Of a DNA stretch of 64,000 nt, positions 25,301-37,216 are shown in pieces; the stretch's first letter is position 1, and each line of letters begins with the position of its first letter. A model generated the notes under the pieces. It was not told the DNA's origin. It did not search any database and was given only the letters and a program-made list of their open reading frames with translations. Location: positions 4,898,001-4,962,000 of the forward strand of contig CM082595.2 in assembly GCA_040954595.2 (NCBI GenBank), given 5' to 3'. The translations under genes were made by a program, and so were the position numbers. Source of the stretch: Balanoglossus misakiensis (taxonomy: Eukaryota > Hemichordata).

Positions 25301-28300
25301 GGCGACGGGAACCCGCGTGGGCAGCTACGTGGACCTGAAGCTGCTGCGGGAGTACTACGAGGACGCGTACATCGACGCCCGGGGGGACATCGTCGCCTAC
25401 TACAACGAGAACCTGGAGAAAAGGTGGAACATGGTGGGTGTGATCAACTTAGCCGCGGACGACCGCAAGGCGGGCATCGTCGAGGTCTACCCGGATGTCA
25501 CCATCGACGAAGACGGCGACGAACAGCGCACGCAGGTCAACGCGCTGGCCGTCACGGGGGACAAACGAGTCGTCGCGTCGGAATACCAGGAAAACGACCT
25601 GAAAATCTACGACGCCGTCTCGCTGGAGTTGCTGCAGACGTTGAAGGGCAACAAGAGTGACTTCAGCCAGTATTTCTACGTCAGTCAGGACGACCGGTAC
25701 CTGGTGTTCCCGAACAGCACCAGCGTCTGCGTCTGGGACCTGCAGACGGCCGAGCGGGCCTACTTCGCCGAACACCCGAATTCCATCGAGAAGGTAGTCA
25801 GCGTGGACGGGAAGGCCATCGTCACGGCAGCCTCGGACAACCTCATCCGGATATGGGACATCACACGGGCCGATTCCTCGAAGGACTTGCCGCGGAGGGA
25901 CTGGGAATTCCACAAAGGCGCCAAAGGCGGGCGCAAAATTAAACCGAAGGTGGTTGAGAAGAAAAAAGACGGGAAGAAAGGCGGCGAAGAGGAAGACAAC
26001 GAGGAGAAAATCATTGACCTTCTCACAATACCGAATCAAGGAAGAAATGTCATATCGCTGAGCAAACAAGGAAAGCTGTACGCCGCCACAATCTGGGACT
26101 GCAGCTCGATGAAACCGCTTCTCCGATTGGCCGAAACTGCCGTCGGATCAAACCGTAAATTTGATTGGCAGATTATAGACCACCACCTGGCCATAAGTAT
26201 GATAAACCGCAGAATAAAACTTATAGACTACACCACTGGAGAAATTGTGCGAGTTTTCAAGGGGAAGTTGAGCTACAGTGACCAGTACATAGTCAACGAC
26301 AGAACAGAAGTTGTGACCGCGACCAGGCACAGTAGAAACCTGAAAATATACGACATCGCCACGGGCAACGTCGTTCACATCCTCCGCCACAGCGAGGAGA
26401 AGAAGACCAGAGAATCGACCGCAGTTGAAGACTACAAAGCGAAATCCGACGGCGACGCTCGCCTGGTCGTTTCGAAGCTAGAAGAGGACGAGCAGCATTT
26501 GTACGTCTGGGACATTCCGAACCGGAAGCTGCGTCATCGTCTCAATCTACCGATGAAAGAAGGCGTGGAAGACGAAGAGAAAGGGACTCTGGATCTGATG
26601 GAGTTTGGCATCTCAAGCGACGAGCATTTCTTATGTTGTAATGTGTACTACAAAGACGAATCAGTCACACCTAGTCCAGGAGTATGGGACCTCAATACTG
26701 GTAGGATCCTTCATACGTTGTCAAGCGAAATGCTTTAATACAGTATTCCTTCTAAGATCATTGTTGTCATCATACGACTAAACAAATTCACTTAGACAAA
26801 TTGATGCTTGATATTATTGGTGATATAACTAGCTGCATGCATTCATTTTTATCAGACGTGTTTATTCGATTTCGATTCGCGAAAATTATAACGACTATTT
26901 TGGTGAGAGACAAGAAATTTCAACATGCATATCTACGGTACTGCATCATGTTTTGTAATTGATTTTGTGAAAGAATTACTGGGTTTTGTGAGAGGGATAT
27001 ATATATACGTTATATTGCAGTGTTCCCTTTCTGTCTATGCCAATATCTATTTATCAGTATGCCAAATTTAGAATAAATATGAAACAGAATTTTGAAATAT
27101 CATTGCATTAACACACATTCTTTATCTGTTACAGGCCAATACCTGTATACACTTTCACACGAGTTGGCAGGCTCAGTCAACGCCATGAAGGCGGTTGGGA
27201 CTGACAAATTATTGACAAGTTACTATGACAACACCAAGGCGATTTGGATGTGGAGTTTGTTAACAGGTAGACGACAGTGGTTATCTGATTTTGTCGGTTT
27301 CATTAATGGTCATCATCACCACTCAAACTAAATTGAGTATGCTGAGTTTATATGGTTTCTTTTCTCTCACAAGGGGAGCCACTGATAAAACTACCGGGTC
27401 ACCGAAGACTTGAAGTCGACAAGTTGCTCGTTTCCGACGACGAACGTCGCCTTCTGTCGTACACCAGCGGTTCTGAAGAAAGGGAATTCATAGTGTGGGA
27501 CTTAGTCAAAGGGGAAAGACTGGCTGGTTTTACGCTGGAGGAGGTAATACCTATGGCCGTGATAGGTGCCATGTTGAATGTTAGCTTGTCGGATTTACAA
27601 ACGCACCAGAGCCAAAAACTATTAGAAAATGTGTCCACGAATGACACAATTAAGTGGTACATTTGTACACATTTTAAACACCCGTATCAGTTTCTGATTT
27701 TTTTTATTCCTGTGCAGACAAATGACATTCAATTTGCATGCGGTGGTGACGTCATTGTTGTAGTAGCCAATAGCATCGGATCTATCGTCACTTTCACCTT
27801 AAATGGACCTGGTATTGAAAAAGTGCTGACACCTTTGAATGGGCCGCAAGTTTATAAAGATTCAGGTATGAGTTGCCAAAGGAGGAATACATACATGTAT
27901 TTGCCTTGTAATTGGTATGTTGTTAATTGTGTACTCTGGATGCTAAAACATTGGGTTCACTTTTGACCACACGTCAAACCTTTGAGTTACATGCATACGT
28001 TTCTATAGGATCTTGACTATGCCTTATTTTGTCTCATTATTCGTTTACTGTGAGAAAACTACTGTATTTGCATCTTTGAGCTAGAGTCACGAGAAGTGAA
28101 CGAATTTCTTTCTTTCATGACACACTTAAGCACATGTTTAATGTAACGCTGCTTTGAATGTCCAGTCAACCAATCATGCTTTGAGTTCGCAATCATGTGA
28201 TGTAGAATTCTGCATGGCATTTTGTGATTTTTAAACACTTTAACATTTTCACCTCTGAATCTCAGTTTAGTATTTTGCAGAATAAGCTTATCTATAGTGT

Positions 28301-29462
28301 TGGTAGAGGGTTGTTCGGTGGCTACACACAACAACTTCTCTGGCCAATACTTATACACATTATGAAGGCTTGATCATTGCTTTCAAATTGTATCTCCGGA
28401 ATCCAACGGCTTCACTGAGAGGTTTAATCGACGCTTCCTCAGTGTAGTAAGTTTCATAACGTTTTCTTGACAGCTGATGTTGTCCCTTTTAATCAAAATG
28501 ACGGTGTGAATGACGAAAAGGAAGACCCGGATGACATCGATAGCGATGAGGATTCAGCAGATGAGGATGACGAAGGTGATGTTGACACAGACAAGGCTGA
28601 TGATGATGATGATGGCGACGATGATGATGACGACTGGGTCAGTAGATTTTTGTCAGTGCTGTAACACTGGTTCTTCTGAAAACGGCTAGATCGATTAGAT
28701 AAAAACAGAAAACGAACCAACATTTGAAGTACAGACACCTAGGTACCATCCTTAAAGGGCAACTGTCTGTAACCTTTGGCTATTTTTCAGTATTTTTGTT
28801 TTGTGTGTCAACTATTGTTCTCCTCCCAATAGTTTTCTGCTTGTCAACAATGCTTATCTGTGTACAGATCGTTAATGTTGTGGGTGTGTGTTGAGGGTGG
28901 GTGTCGTTCCATCTGCGGCTGCGGGTATGGATCCCATACAACATAGTTGCTTGACAGTCAAAGCATGCGCACAATGTAACTGCTACAGTGCATCATTGAA
29001 AACAATATGGTTGTTAACTTTGTATTACACTGCACATCGTAGCAAACAATGCATTATTACTTTATCACATTTCCAAGCTACTTTGATATAACATGTATTG
29101 CTTGGCAGGGCTTATCTGAACAGTCGGAGCAATGCTGATGTTATTTTTATAAACACATAACTCGCACATGTGCATTTGAGACAAGCTTCCCCCTTTAACT
29201 AAATGATTTTATTATATTTGTCTAACATCAGGGTTTAGATGATGATGATCTTGACAAGGAAGAAGCTGACGAGCCTGGTGGTGATGGTGACAATGATGGT
29301 AATGATGATGATGATGGTGACAATGATGGTAATGATGATAATGATGATGATGACTCTTGGAAATTTAGTTCTGATGATGATGATGACAACGAGGATGCCC
29401 TTGATGGCGATGACCTTGAGAGTGACAAGAAAAAGAAAAGAAAGAAAGGAAAGGCGAAATAA
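16303..29462 (+). CDS. DUF4062-NACHT-WD40 STAND protein (NWD1/NWD2-like), 20 exons
   Basis: Likely an ATP-driven signalling scaffold of the STAND class; the ligand is unknown. Coding exons: 16303-16394, 17461-17603, 17847-18049, 18408-18520, 19141-19352, 19918-20157, 20459-20670, 20920-21165, 21619-21831, 22259-22589, 22931-23233, 23592-23811, 24180-24330, 24495-24669, 25006-26700, 27135-27266, 27374-27543, 27718-27865, 28474-28637, 29232-29462. Phases join to about 1797 aa. The start MGCGPS is an N-myristoylation signal with a palmitoylatable Cys3. DUF4062 follows from about 67 (RIFTSSTF, DMRWGVRDE). The NACHT Walker A is GPSGSGKT (423-430), and Walker B is LVILLDSLD (509-517). WD-type blades run from about 910 to 1660, mostly in one 1695-bp exon. 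The Asp-rich tail covers 1667-1797. The architecture matches human NWD1/NWD2 (1560-1740 aa, from memory); which one is closer is undecided. Exons 19 and 20 rest on splice phase and composition. Confidence 0.88.
18745..18932. mobile_element. MITE (CAGTCAAACCTC family) in NWD-like intron 4
   Basis: About 188 bp with inverted ends TACAGTCAAACCTC and GAGGTTTGACTGTGTA, bounded by TA. It matches the 8140-8319 copy in CLCN6. A Tc1/mariner-like origin is inferred from the TA site and CAGT terminus. Confidence 0.72.
19676..19887. mobile_element. MITE with ACTGTAAAACAC ends in NWD-like intron 5
   Basis: A 212-bp element with inverted ends TACTGTAAAACACC and GGTGTTTTACAGTA-type (right end reads AGTGTTTTACAGTA), continuing inward as TTATTTTCACGAG / CTCGCGAAAATAA. 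The interior is unusually rich in CGCG within an A+T-rich setting. It ends 30 bases before exon 6 (19918). Confidence 0.78.
20221..20380. repeat. (ACAT)n microsatellite, about 160 bp
   Basis: Almost perfect tetranucleotide tract of roughly 38-40 units in NWD-like intron 6, ending 79 bases before exon 7. All long Met-Tyr-Val-Cys reading frames here are products of the repeat. Confidence 0.98.
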
Positions 29463-30802
29463 ATCTTGAAATGCGCAGCGTTTCCATGTGGTCCATTTTA
29501 CATCTATTTTCAGAACAAGTCGCGTGGTATGTATTGCAAGAAGAATGTTTTCAGCTGACACGTTTTGACAATCTTCCATATTTACAGATTAATCCAACCG
29601 TTTGGCCACGGTGTTCACGCATACATGTACTTCAAGAACAACATAGCTACTGCACCAAATTTGATGAAATCTTGTACAGATAGCCATCTCACAAGGTTAT
29701 GCGTGTTTGTGTACATACATGTATATACTATTTTGTAATAGTGGTGTACTTCCAATCTGGGTTTTATTTTTGTAAACTATTTATTCCTGTGTCCCTCTGT
29801 GCAATAATTCTTCCCATTTTGGAACAAACGTCGGGCTTTTACCACAGAAATCGACAATCTTGAAAATATAAACACAAAGTGTAATCAGTGAAAATATTTG
29901 CAAATAATTTGGCATAACTCCATAAATGATCAATCAACATCAAACAACTTTCGAACGTCAATTTAACCGAATAAACTAACATGCTCAGGGCAAACGAAAT
30001 GGAAAAATGTATTGCATAAACGACCAATTTAGTTATGTCTCGTGAAAATGAAACGATTTTTAACCACGTATAATGTTTTGATTATCTTTACCATATTGTT
30101 AAGTGCCTGTACACTTCCATTTTAATTGGCGGAGAAGTACAGGATGAATAGTAACAATAACTACCATGACTGTATTATTATGTAGGCCTAATTATATTTA
30201 ACGCTGGTTTTAAAACTGTAAGCTGAAGGTTTATATATGAATACTAACATTCAATAAATCTTTAAACCCCATTTTTAGTTTATTGCGTTTCATTGGTTTA
30301 TAATCCCTTTTATTTCACAGTAGTAATTGTCATGACGTCCAAAACAGTATGGGGGATTATCGCCAAAGATGCCATCGACTGTATAGTCAAATTCCGAAGC
30401 TAGTGTCGTAGTCCCGCGACCATCTCAGGCAACATCTAGATGCTTGAAAACTACACATATCACTGTTTCTTGCACATTCAACTCTTCCACAAACTAGACT
30501 TAATTGTAAGAACGAAATCTAATCTCAGTGTGGCATGTATGAACGGCTGATCTCAATGGAGTACAGCTCCTCATCAACTTGGAACGGTATGCCATTCGAT
30601 TTTGACCAGTTAGACTCCAAATACGCACTCGCTATTAACGCTCGTGCCTATATGTCGGGACCTGTTCAAAATCTCGTGGTATGCCCGTCCTGGGGGTGCT
30701 TTATTGGCTAAATATTAAATAAAGGATTAATTATTACGAATAGACTTCATACAGGACGCGCCTCAACACACGTACAACCGCACATGAAAAGATTTACTCG
30801 TC
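29463..30802. other. NWD-like 3' UTR and spacer before the TRIM-NHL pair
   Basis: No coding region is recognisable. A canonical AATAAA at 30253-30258 is the best candidate poly(A) signal for the NWD-like gene. Sequence just before 30803 should hold the first TRIM-NHL promoter; no TATA box is obvious. Confidence 0.5.
30253..30258 (+). terminator. Candidate poly(A) signal of the NWD-like gene
   Basis: AATAAA about 790 bases after the stop at 29460-29462, within A+T-rich sequence. Only the motif supports it. Confidence 0.4.
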
Positions 30803-33218
30803 ATGGCAGCTCACGCAACTGATGGTGATGTAGAATTCAGCGATGATTGTTTGCGCGGTCCAATACTCGAATGCGAGAGCGATATGGAGCGACACAGGAA
30901 GGAAAAAGGTTTACCGAGTCGACACAGCTTTGGCGAGCAGACAACCAAAACGAAAGTACGTCGAAAAAAGACCAAAAAATGTGGGGTTTGTGAGCAAGAC
31001 GACAGCGTCAAACACTGCGTTGAATGCGATCTCAACCTTTGCGAAAACTGGACAACAGCTCATGGAAAAGTACCGGTCACGCAGTTACACTGCCTGATGG
31101 CCTTTGATGAGTACCAGGAGGCAAAGTCCAAAAATCCGGCCATTGTTCAGCCTCCTACCTACTGCAGTAAACATCCAGAAAGCCAGGTCAAATACTACTG
31201 TGATAGCTGCTCAACGGTCATATGCACAGAATGTACTGTTATAGGTACGTTTCACATTACATTGACAATGTTAATACGTGTATCAAAAATACGGCACTTC
31301 ATATATCGAACCATTTAGTTCTGACGTCCAGCCCGAAGAAAATATCGCCTTATATTTAGGGTCAATTGAAAGTATTCTATTTTTCTGAAATGATTTTACA
31401 AAATGTTCTCAACAAGTGATAACAATTAATATGCCTATTATTCCAGACTAAATAATTTATCACGGAGAACATTTTTCAATTATACCTGTTCAGATATTTC
31501 GGAAAAGAAAATCGTTGGAGTAATGGTGATGGGTCTTCCTTTCAATTTCAGATCATCCCAACACTTCACACAAGTACAGATACTTAGATTACGCAACCGA
31601 GGAATTCTCCCAGTCACTGAGTAAAATGATTGATAATCTTGTCAAAAAAGAAAAAGAAAATCTCGGCAGCAAAACAGCTGTGGAAAAGGTAAGCGAGACC
31701 TTAGAGCAAACCATGCATGAAGAAACAAACCGAATAAAGAATCACGCACAAAAGGAAATCGAGGAATTAACAAGTAAGGTGGTAGCAAAAGAACAACAGC
31801 TGTTGAAGGAACTTGATGAAGTGTATGTCGAGAGGAAAGGACACTTACAAGCTCAGATGCAAGACTTGGAAGGTGTTGGGAATAACTTGGAGCACGTGCG
31901 GGGATTTGCAGAGAACTTGATCCAGTATGGAAATGCTACACAGTTGCTGACGGCAAGGCAAGGGATGACCACTCAAATACAGGAACTCATGACTGTTGAA
32001 ACAGAATGTAGTCCTGTGGCCGATGGTTACATGGAGTTTCTACCCAGTAATGAAACATGGGAAGTAAAGAGTCTGGGCATGATACAGAAGAGCGTGTACA
32101 GCGTCTCCGAAGATGCACAATTCACCAGAGTTGGAGATGAAGTAAAGGCAACTGTAAAAGTGGCCAGCCGTCAGGTTCAACCCACACCAGCTAGCTCACG
32201 TGACGTGAAGGCGACGATGAAGACTCCAGACTACAAGACAGAACAAATGAAAGTAACTGACAATAAAGACGGAACAGTTTCACTGAGAAGTGTTCCAAAA
32301 GTGGAAGGCAAACATGAATTATCAGTGTCGGTGTACAACACACCTGTGCAGGGTTCACCACTCAGAGTGAATGTAATTCCTCGTAAAGGGTTGCGATGTA
32401 GATTTGGCCGGGAAGGGTCAGGAAAGGGGGGGCTTAATTATCCAGTGGGTGTAATGATAACCAAAAAGAAAGACGTCTTAGTGTGTGACAAATACAATAA
32501 GAGACTACAATCATTTAACTTGAAAGGAAATCATGGTCGCACAATAACATTCACAAATTTTGACCAAAAACATGACTTTGATCCATGTCATGCAGCGGCA
32601 TCAAAGAATGGCCGTATCTACATTACAGATATAGATAATAAGCAGGTAGTTGTTTGTGATGAGAATTACAAACTGATAGGATGGTTTGGTCAAGACCAAC
32701 TGAAATCCCCTTTCGGTATTGCAGAGAATCCAACAAATGGCTGGATTTATGTAGTTGATATATACGCACACTGTGTTCACATTTACGGGGCTGATCATCA
32801 GTACATCAAATCATTTGGCAGTCAGGGGAATGGAAATGGCCAGTTTCAGGTTCCATACTTTGTTTGCATTACTCCCACTGGAAACGTCACTGTATCAGAT
32901 GGCGACAATCACCGCATCCAGGTATTCACTGCAGAGGGTGAACACCTGCATACTTTTGGGTCACGTGGCAGTGGTGTCTATGAGTTCAATTCCCCACATG
33001 GTGTCACAACTGACAAGGCTGGTAATTTGTATGTGTGTGACAGAGCCAATCACAGAGTGCAGAAATTTGATTCCCAGTATCGATATGTCTGCCGTGTCGA
33101 TGACGATGTGAATGGAGTGAAATATCCCACCGGAATATGCGTTACCGATGACGAGCCATTTGCCACAGTTGTAGTTTCTGAAATTTACAGCGATCGTATT
33201 TCCGTGTTTAATCAATAA
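30803..33218 (+). CDS. TRIM-NHL paralogue with a degenerated RING (702 aa)
   Basis: Exons 30803-31244 and 31552-33218. The product keeps B-box 1 remnants (about 60-100), B-box 2 (C121 to the DHPNTSH stretch), a coiled coil, a filamin/Ig-like domain and six NHL repeats ending at SVFNQ. Compared with the downstream paralogue, RING ligands C20, C23, C35 and C40 are replaced by G19, L22, S39 and G44; only the His (H41) remains, and the second RING half is deleted. B-box 1 also has Cys119 changed to Trp83. RING loss should abolish direct E2 recruitment, so ubiquitin ligase activity is unlikely, while NHL binding and oligomerisation could persist. The reading frame is otherwise open over both exons, which argues against a simple pseudogene. 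The ATG (GTCATGG) aligns with the paralogue's. Confidence 0.88.
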
Positions 33219-34694
33219 ACTCTGACATTTGGCCGACAAGTCAGTGTCAATCCTCATTAGTGTGGTTAAATAATTCTGAAACAAAAAATGTGATTGCCAT
33301 TGTCACAGCATTGAACTAACACCACAAATTACACAGCTCAGTTCACAGGTAGTAGGTTAAGTTTCCACTAAACTATTCGAGTGATGACCATGTTTTTTTC
33401 TCGCTTTAAGTCTCTCAATACACCTATCTAAACAAGAGCATATTTTACATATCGCAAGTATGTTTTGTTTGAAAATCTTTTTCTTTAGCCTGATCTATTT
33501 TGTAACTTAAGTACAAATTTCCACTGTATAATTAAAATCCATGTTTTCTATTGTTTGACAAAATATGATTATGCAATTGGATTGTTTAGTTTGCATCATA
33601 TCAGAAATTCAACATGTTTATTCATATTCAATGTGTGTTAAGTTTTGCATGTGTTTATTCGATGAAAGATAATCCAGGGTAATATGAGTTACTTGTACTT
33701 GTAAATTCTTTGTACTAAACTGATTATGAAGGAATTCTTGGTTTTAGTAAAGCTCATGGAGTCATGAGCTTATTATTCTCTGTCTTGTTTTTGATATTTT
33801 AGAGAAATTGTATGTTTTCAACTTTTGTTGACAAAAACAACTTGTATGTATCCAAACATTGAACAATCTCATGAACAAATCTTAATTCTAAAATTCCAAA
33901 ATGTCATAGATATTAGAATGGAACCAAAATATATTCAAGTAACAGCTATTCATTGTATTTTTATTATCAATACTTCAAGTTCAATACAATATAACACAAA
34001 AAAAATGGAAATGCTTGAAAGATTCTTTCTTATTTCTACAACATGGAGTGAGGTAAAGAGATTGTTGATATTTTTTGAGAGGAAAAAGAAACTATCAGAA
34101 AGCTACACAACTACATTTACATGTGACAACTCTTATAGCTAAATTTGAATTTTCCATGGCGACAGTGGTTAAATTTGCATAGGTGACCCTGTAATGAAAA
34201 CACTGAAATATGAGGTGCCACTTGCAAATGTCGACGTTCAAAACTCTAGATACTATAGAACAGTTTTATACATGCAAGGTATCCAATATGTCAATGATCT
34301 TGTCAACTGCCTGTCGGGGGAGTTGGTAATCTACAAACATACTTCTCCGTAGGTGCGACCTACTAGTATTTCCTGGAACCAGTGAAAGGGAGCCACACGT
34401 ATACAGCGCCATATAAGGCACCAGTGTTCTTCGGAATGGCGATTTAAACATTAAGCTTTCTCAGGTAGTAATAAAAGTTTTCCTTCAGAGTTGTCCTGTT
34501 TTAGAGTGTAGCTAACACAAAGAGGGCAGTCACCAATATAGATTATCTTGAGTTCCTGTATCCAAAATATGACTTAGGGAACTAACAAATAACGTGGTTG
34601 AAAGTTCCCCCAATTGAAGTAAACAGAGCACACCTACATGAAAGTAAGGCTTCCCTCACAATTACCATAACGCAAATAATAAGTTGTATTCGTC
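33219..34694. other. Spacer between TRIM-NHL paralogues; duplicated 3' flank
   Basis: About 33690-34275 closely matches 38600-39190 downstream of the second paralogue, showing that the duplicated unit includes kilobase-scale 3' flank. It ends near a family-B MITE-like fragment (about 34142-34195, CCATGGCGACAG, GCATAGGTGACC) and an orphan RING piece (34282-34351). No intact gene is seen. Confidence 0.65.
34282..34351 (+). pseudogene. Orphan RING-exon fragment of a TRIM-NHL gene
   Basis: Seventy bases here match 34862-34931 in the downstream RING exon at 64 of 70 positions by eye. The matching segment encodes the end of the RING and the linker after it, the region missing from the first paralogue. 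Flanking sequence does not continue the match, so this is an isolated remnant of an extra or rearranged copy. Confidence 0.75.
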
Positions 34695-37216
34695 ATGGCC
34701 GCGAGTAAGGAGGCACAGTTTTTTGAGGAATTCAGCGAGAATTTTCTCGTTTGTCCGATTTGTTCTGAGCGATACAAGAATGCCAAAGTTCTACCGTGTC
34801 AACACAGCTTTTGCGAGCAGTGTTTACGTGATCTGGTGGAGAAGACAGGGAAGTTGGAGTGTCCAATATGTCGACGATCTTGTCAACTGCCTGTCGGGGG
34901 CGTTGGTAATCTGCAAACAAACTTCTCTGTAAACCAAATGGTGGAGCAGTTTGATAAAAGAGACACCGAGACGAGGAAATGTGGTGGTTGCGAGCGAGAC
35001 GACAGCGTCAAACACTGCGTCGAATGTGATCTCAACCTTTGCGAAAACTGCGGAACAGCTCATGGAAAAGTACCGGTCACTCGGTCACACAACCTAATGG
35101 CCTTTGATGAATACCAGGAGGCAAAGGCCAAAACTCCGGCCATTGTTCAGCCTCCTACCTACTGCAGTAAACATCCAGAAAGCCAGGTCAAATACTACTG
35201 TGATAGCTGCTCAACGGTCATATGCACAGACTGTACTGTTATAGGTACGTTTCACAGTACATTGACAATATTTATGCGTGTATCAGAAATACAGCAACGA
35301 CATATCCAACCATTTAGTTGATGTTCTGACGTCCAGCCTGAAGAAAATATCAAATTTAGATTATTAAATGATTACATTCAAAGGGATACATTTAGGACAA
35401 TTGCAAGTATTGTATTTTTCTGGAATAATTTTACAAAATGTCAACAAGTGATAATATGGCCAACATTCCGGGCTAATTATTTATCACTGAGAACATTTTT
35501 CCACTATGTTGAAAATCGTGGGAATAATGGCGATGGTTCTTCCATTCAATTTCAGATCATCCCATCACTTCACATAAATACAGATACTTAAATGAAGCAG
35601 CAGGGGAATTCTCCCAGTCACTGAATAAAATGATCGTTAATCTCGTCAGAAAAGAAAAAGAAAATCTTGGCAGCAAGACAGCTGTGGATAAGGTAAGCGA
35701 GACCTTAGAGCAAACCATGCATGAAGAAACAAACCAAATAAAGAATCACGCACAAAAGGAAATTGAGGAATTCACACGTAAGGTGGTAGCAAAAGAACAA
35801 CAGCTGTTGAAGGAACTTGATGAAGTGTATGTCGAGAGGAAAGGACACTTACAAGCTCAGATGCAAGACTTGGAAAGTGTTGGGAATAACTTGGAGCATG
35901 TGCGAGGATTTGCAGAGAACTTGATCCAGTATGGAAATGCTACACAGTTGCTGACAGCAAGGCAAGGGATGACCACTCAAATACAGGAACTCATGACTGT
36001 TGAAACAGAATGTAGTCCTGTGGCCGATGGTTACATGGAGTTTCTACCCAGTAATGAAACATGGGAAGTAAAGAGTCTTGGCATGATACAGAAGAGAGTG
36101 TACAGCGTCTCTGAAGATGCACAATTCACCAGAGTTGGAGATGAAGTAAAGGCAACCGTAAAAGTGGCCAGTCGTAAGGTCAAAACCACACCAGCCAGCT
36201 CACGTGACGTGAAGGCGATGATGAATACTCCAGACAACAAAACAGAACAAATGAAAGTAACTGACAATAAAGACGGAACAGTTTCACTGAGAAGTGTTCC
36301 AAAAGTGGAAGGCAAACATGAATTATCAGTGTCGGTGTACAACACACCTGTGCAGGGTTCACCACTCAGAGTGAATGTGATTCCTCGTAAAGGGTTGCGA
36401 TGTAGATTTGGTCAGAGAGGGTCAGGAAAGGGGGAGCTTAATTATCCAGTGGGTGTAATAATAACCAAAAAGAAAGACGTGGTAGTGTGTGACAAATCCC
36501 ATAACAGACTAAAATCATTTAACTTGAAAGGAAATCATGGTCGCACAGTAACATTCACAAATTTTGACAAAGTCTTTGGTCCAGTTCATGCAGCGGCATC
36601 AAAGAATGGCCGTATCTACATTACAGATGTAGGGAATAAGCAGGTAGTTGTTTGTGATGAGAATTACAAACTGATAGGATGGTTTGGTCAAGACCAACTG
36701 AAATACCCTTTCGGTATTGTAGAGAATCCAACAAATGGCTGGATTTATGTAGTTGATTACGATGCACACTGTGTTCACATTTACGGGGCTGATCATCAGT
36801 ACATCAAATCATTTGGCAGTCCGGGGAATAGAAATGGTCAGTTTCAGTATCCATACTGTGTTTGCATTACTCCCAATGGAAATGTCATTGTATCAGATTA
36901 CGGCAATCACCGCATCCAGGTATTCACTGCAGAGGGTGAACACCTGCATACCTTCGGGTCACGTGGCAGTGGTGTCTATGAGTTCTATTCCCCACATGGT
37001 GTCACAACTGACAAGGCTGGTAATTTGTATGTGTGTGACAGAGACAATCACAGAGTGCAGAAATTTGATTCCCAGTATCGATATGTCTGCCGTGTTGATG
37101 ACGATGAGAATGGAGTGAAGTGTCCCGTCGGAATATGCGTTACCGATGACGAGCCATTCGCCACAGTCGTAGTTTCTGAAGTAAACAGCCACCGTATTTC
37201 CGTGTTTAATCAATAA
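34695..37216 (+). CDS. TRIM-NHL protein: RING, two B-boxes, coiled coil, filamin, NHL (736 aa)
   Basis: Predicted RING-type E3 ubiquitin ligase. Exons 34695-35244 and 35556-37216 join in phase 1. RING ligands are C20, C23, C35, H37, C40, C43, C56, C59. B-box 1 has C96, C99, C108, C111, C116, C119, H123, H132. B-box 2 has C157, H160, C169, C172, C177, C180, then DHPITSH completed across the splice. A coiled coil runs from about 209 to 330, then a filamin/Ig-like domain from about 360 to 470, and six NHL blades fill the C-terminus. Two B-boxes plus filamin plus NHL match TRIM71/LIN-41 in layout, but sequence resembles the large invertebrate TRIM2/3/56-like expansions, so orthology is not claimed. 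It is a tandem duplicate of the gene at 30803; the second exons are nearly identical. Confidence 0.92.

Noticed and set aside
25449-26069. 206-codon minus-strand ORF
   Set aside because: It is the antisense shadow of the GC-rich WD exon, which has the coherent protein on the plus strand.
29235-29579. Ile/Thr-rich minus-strand ORF
   Set aside because: It is antisense to the GAT repeat in the Asp-rich tail exon.
30803-33218. Calling the first TRIM-NHL copy a pseudogene
   Set aside because: Both exons are open, splice sites are intact and NHL sequence is well kept; only RING/B-box 1 residues are lost.
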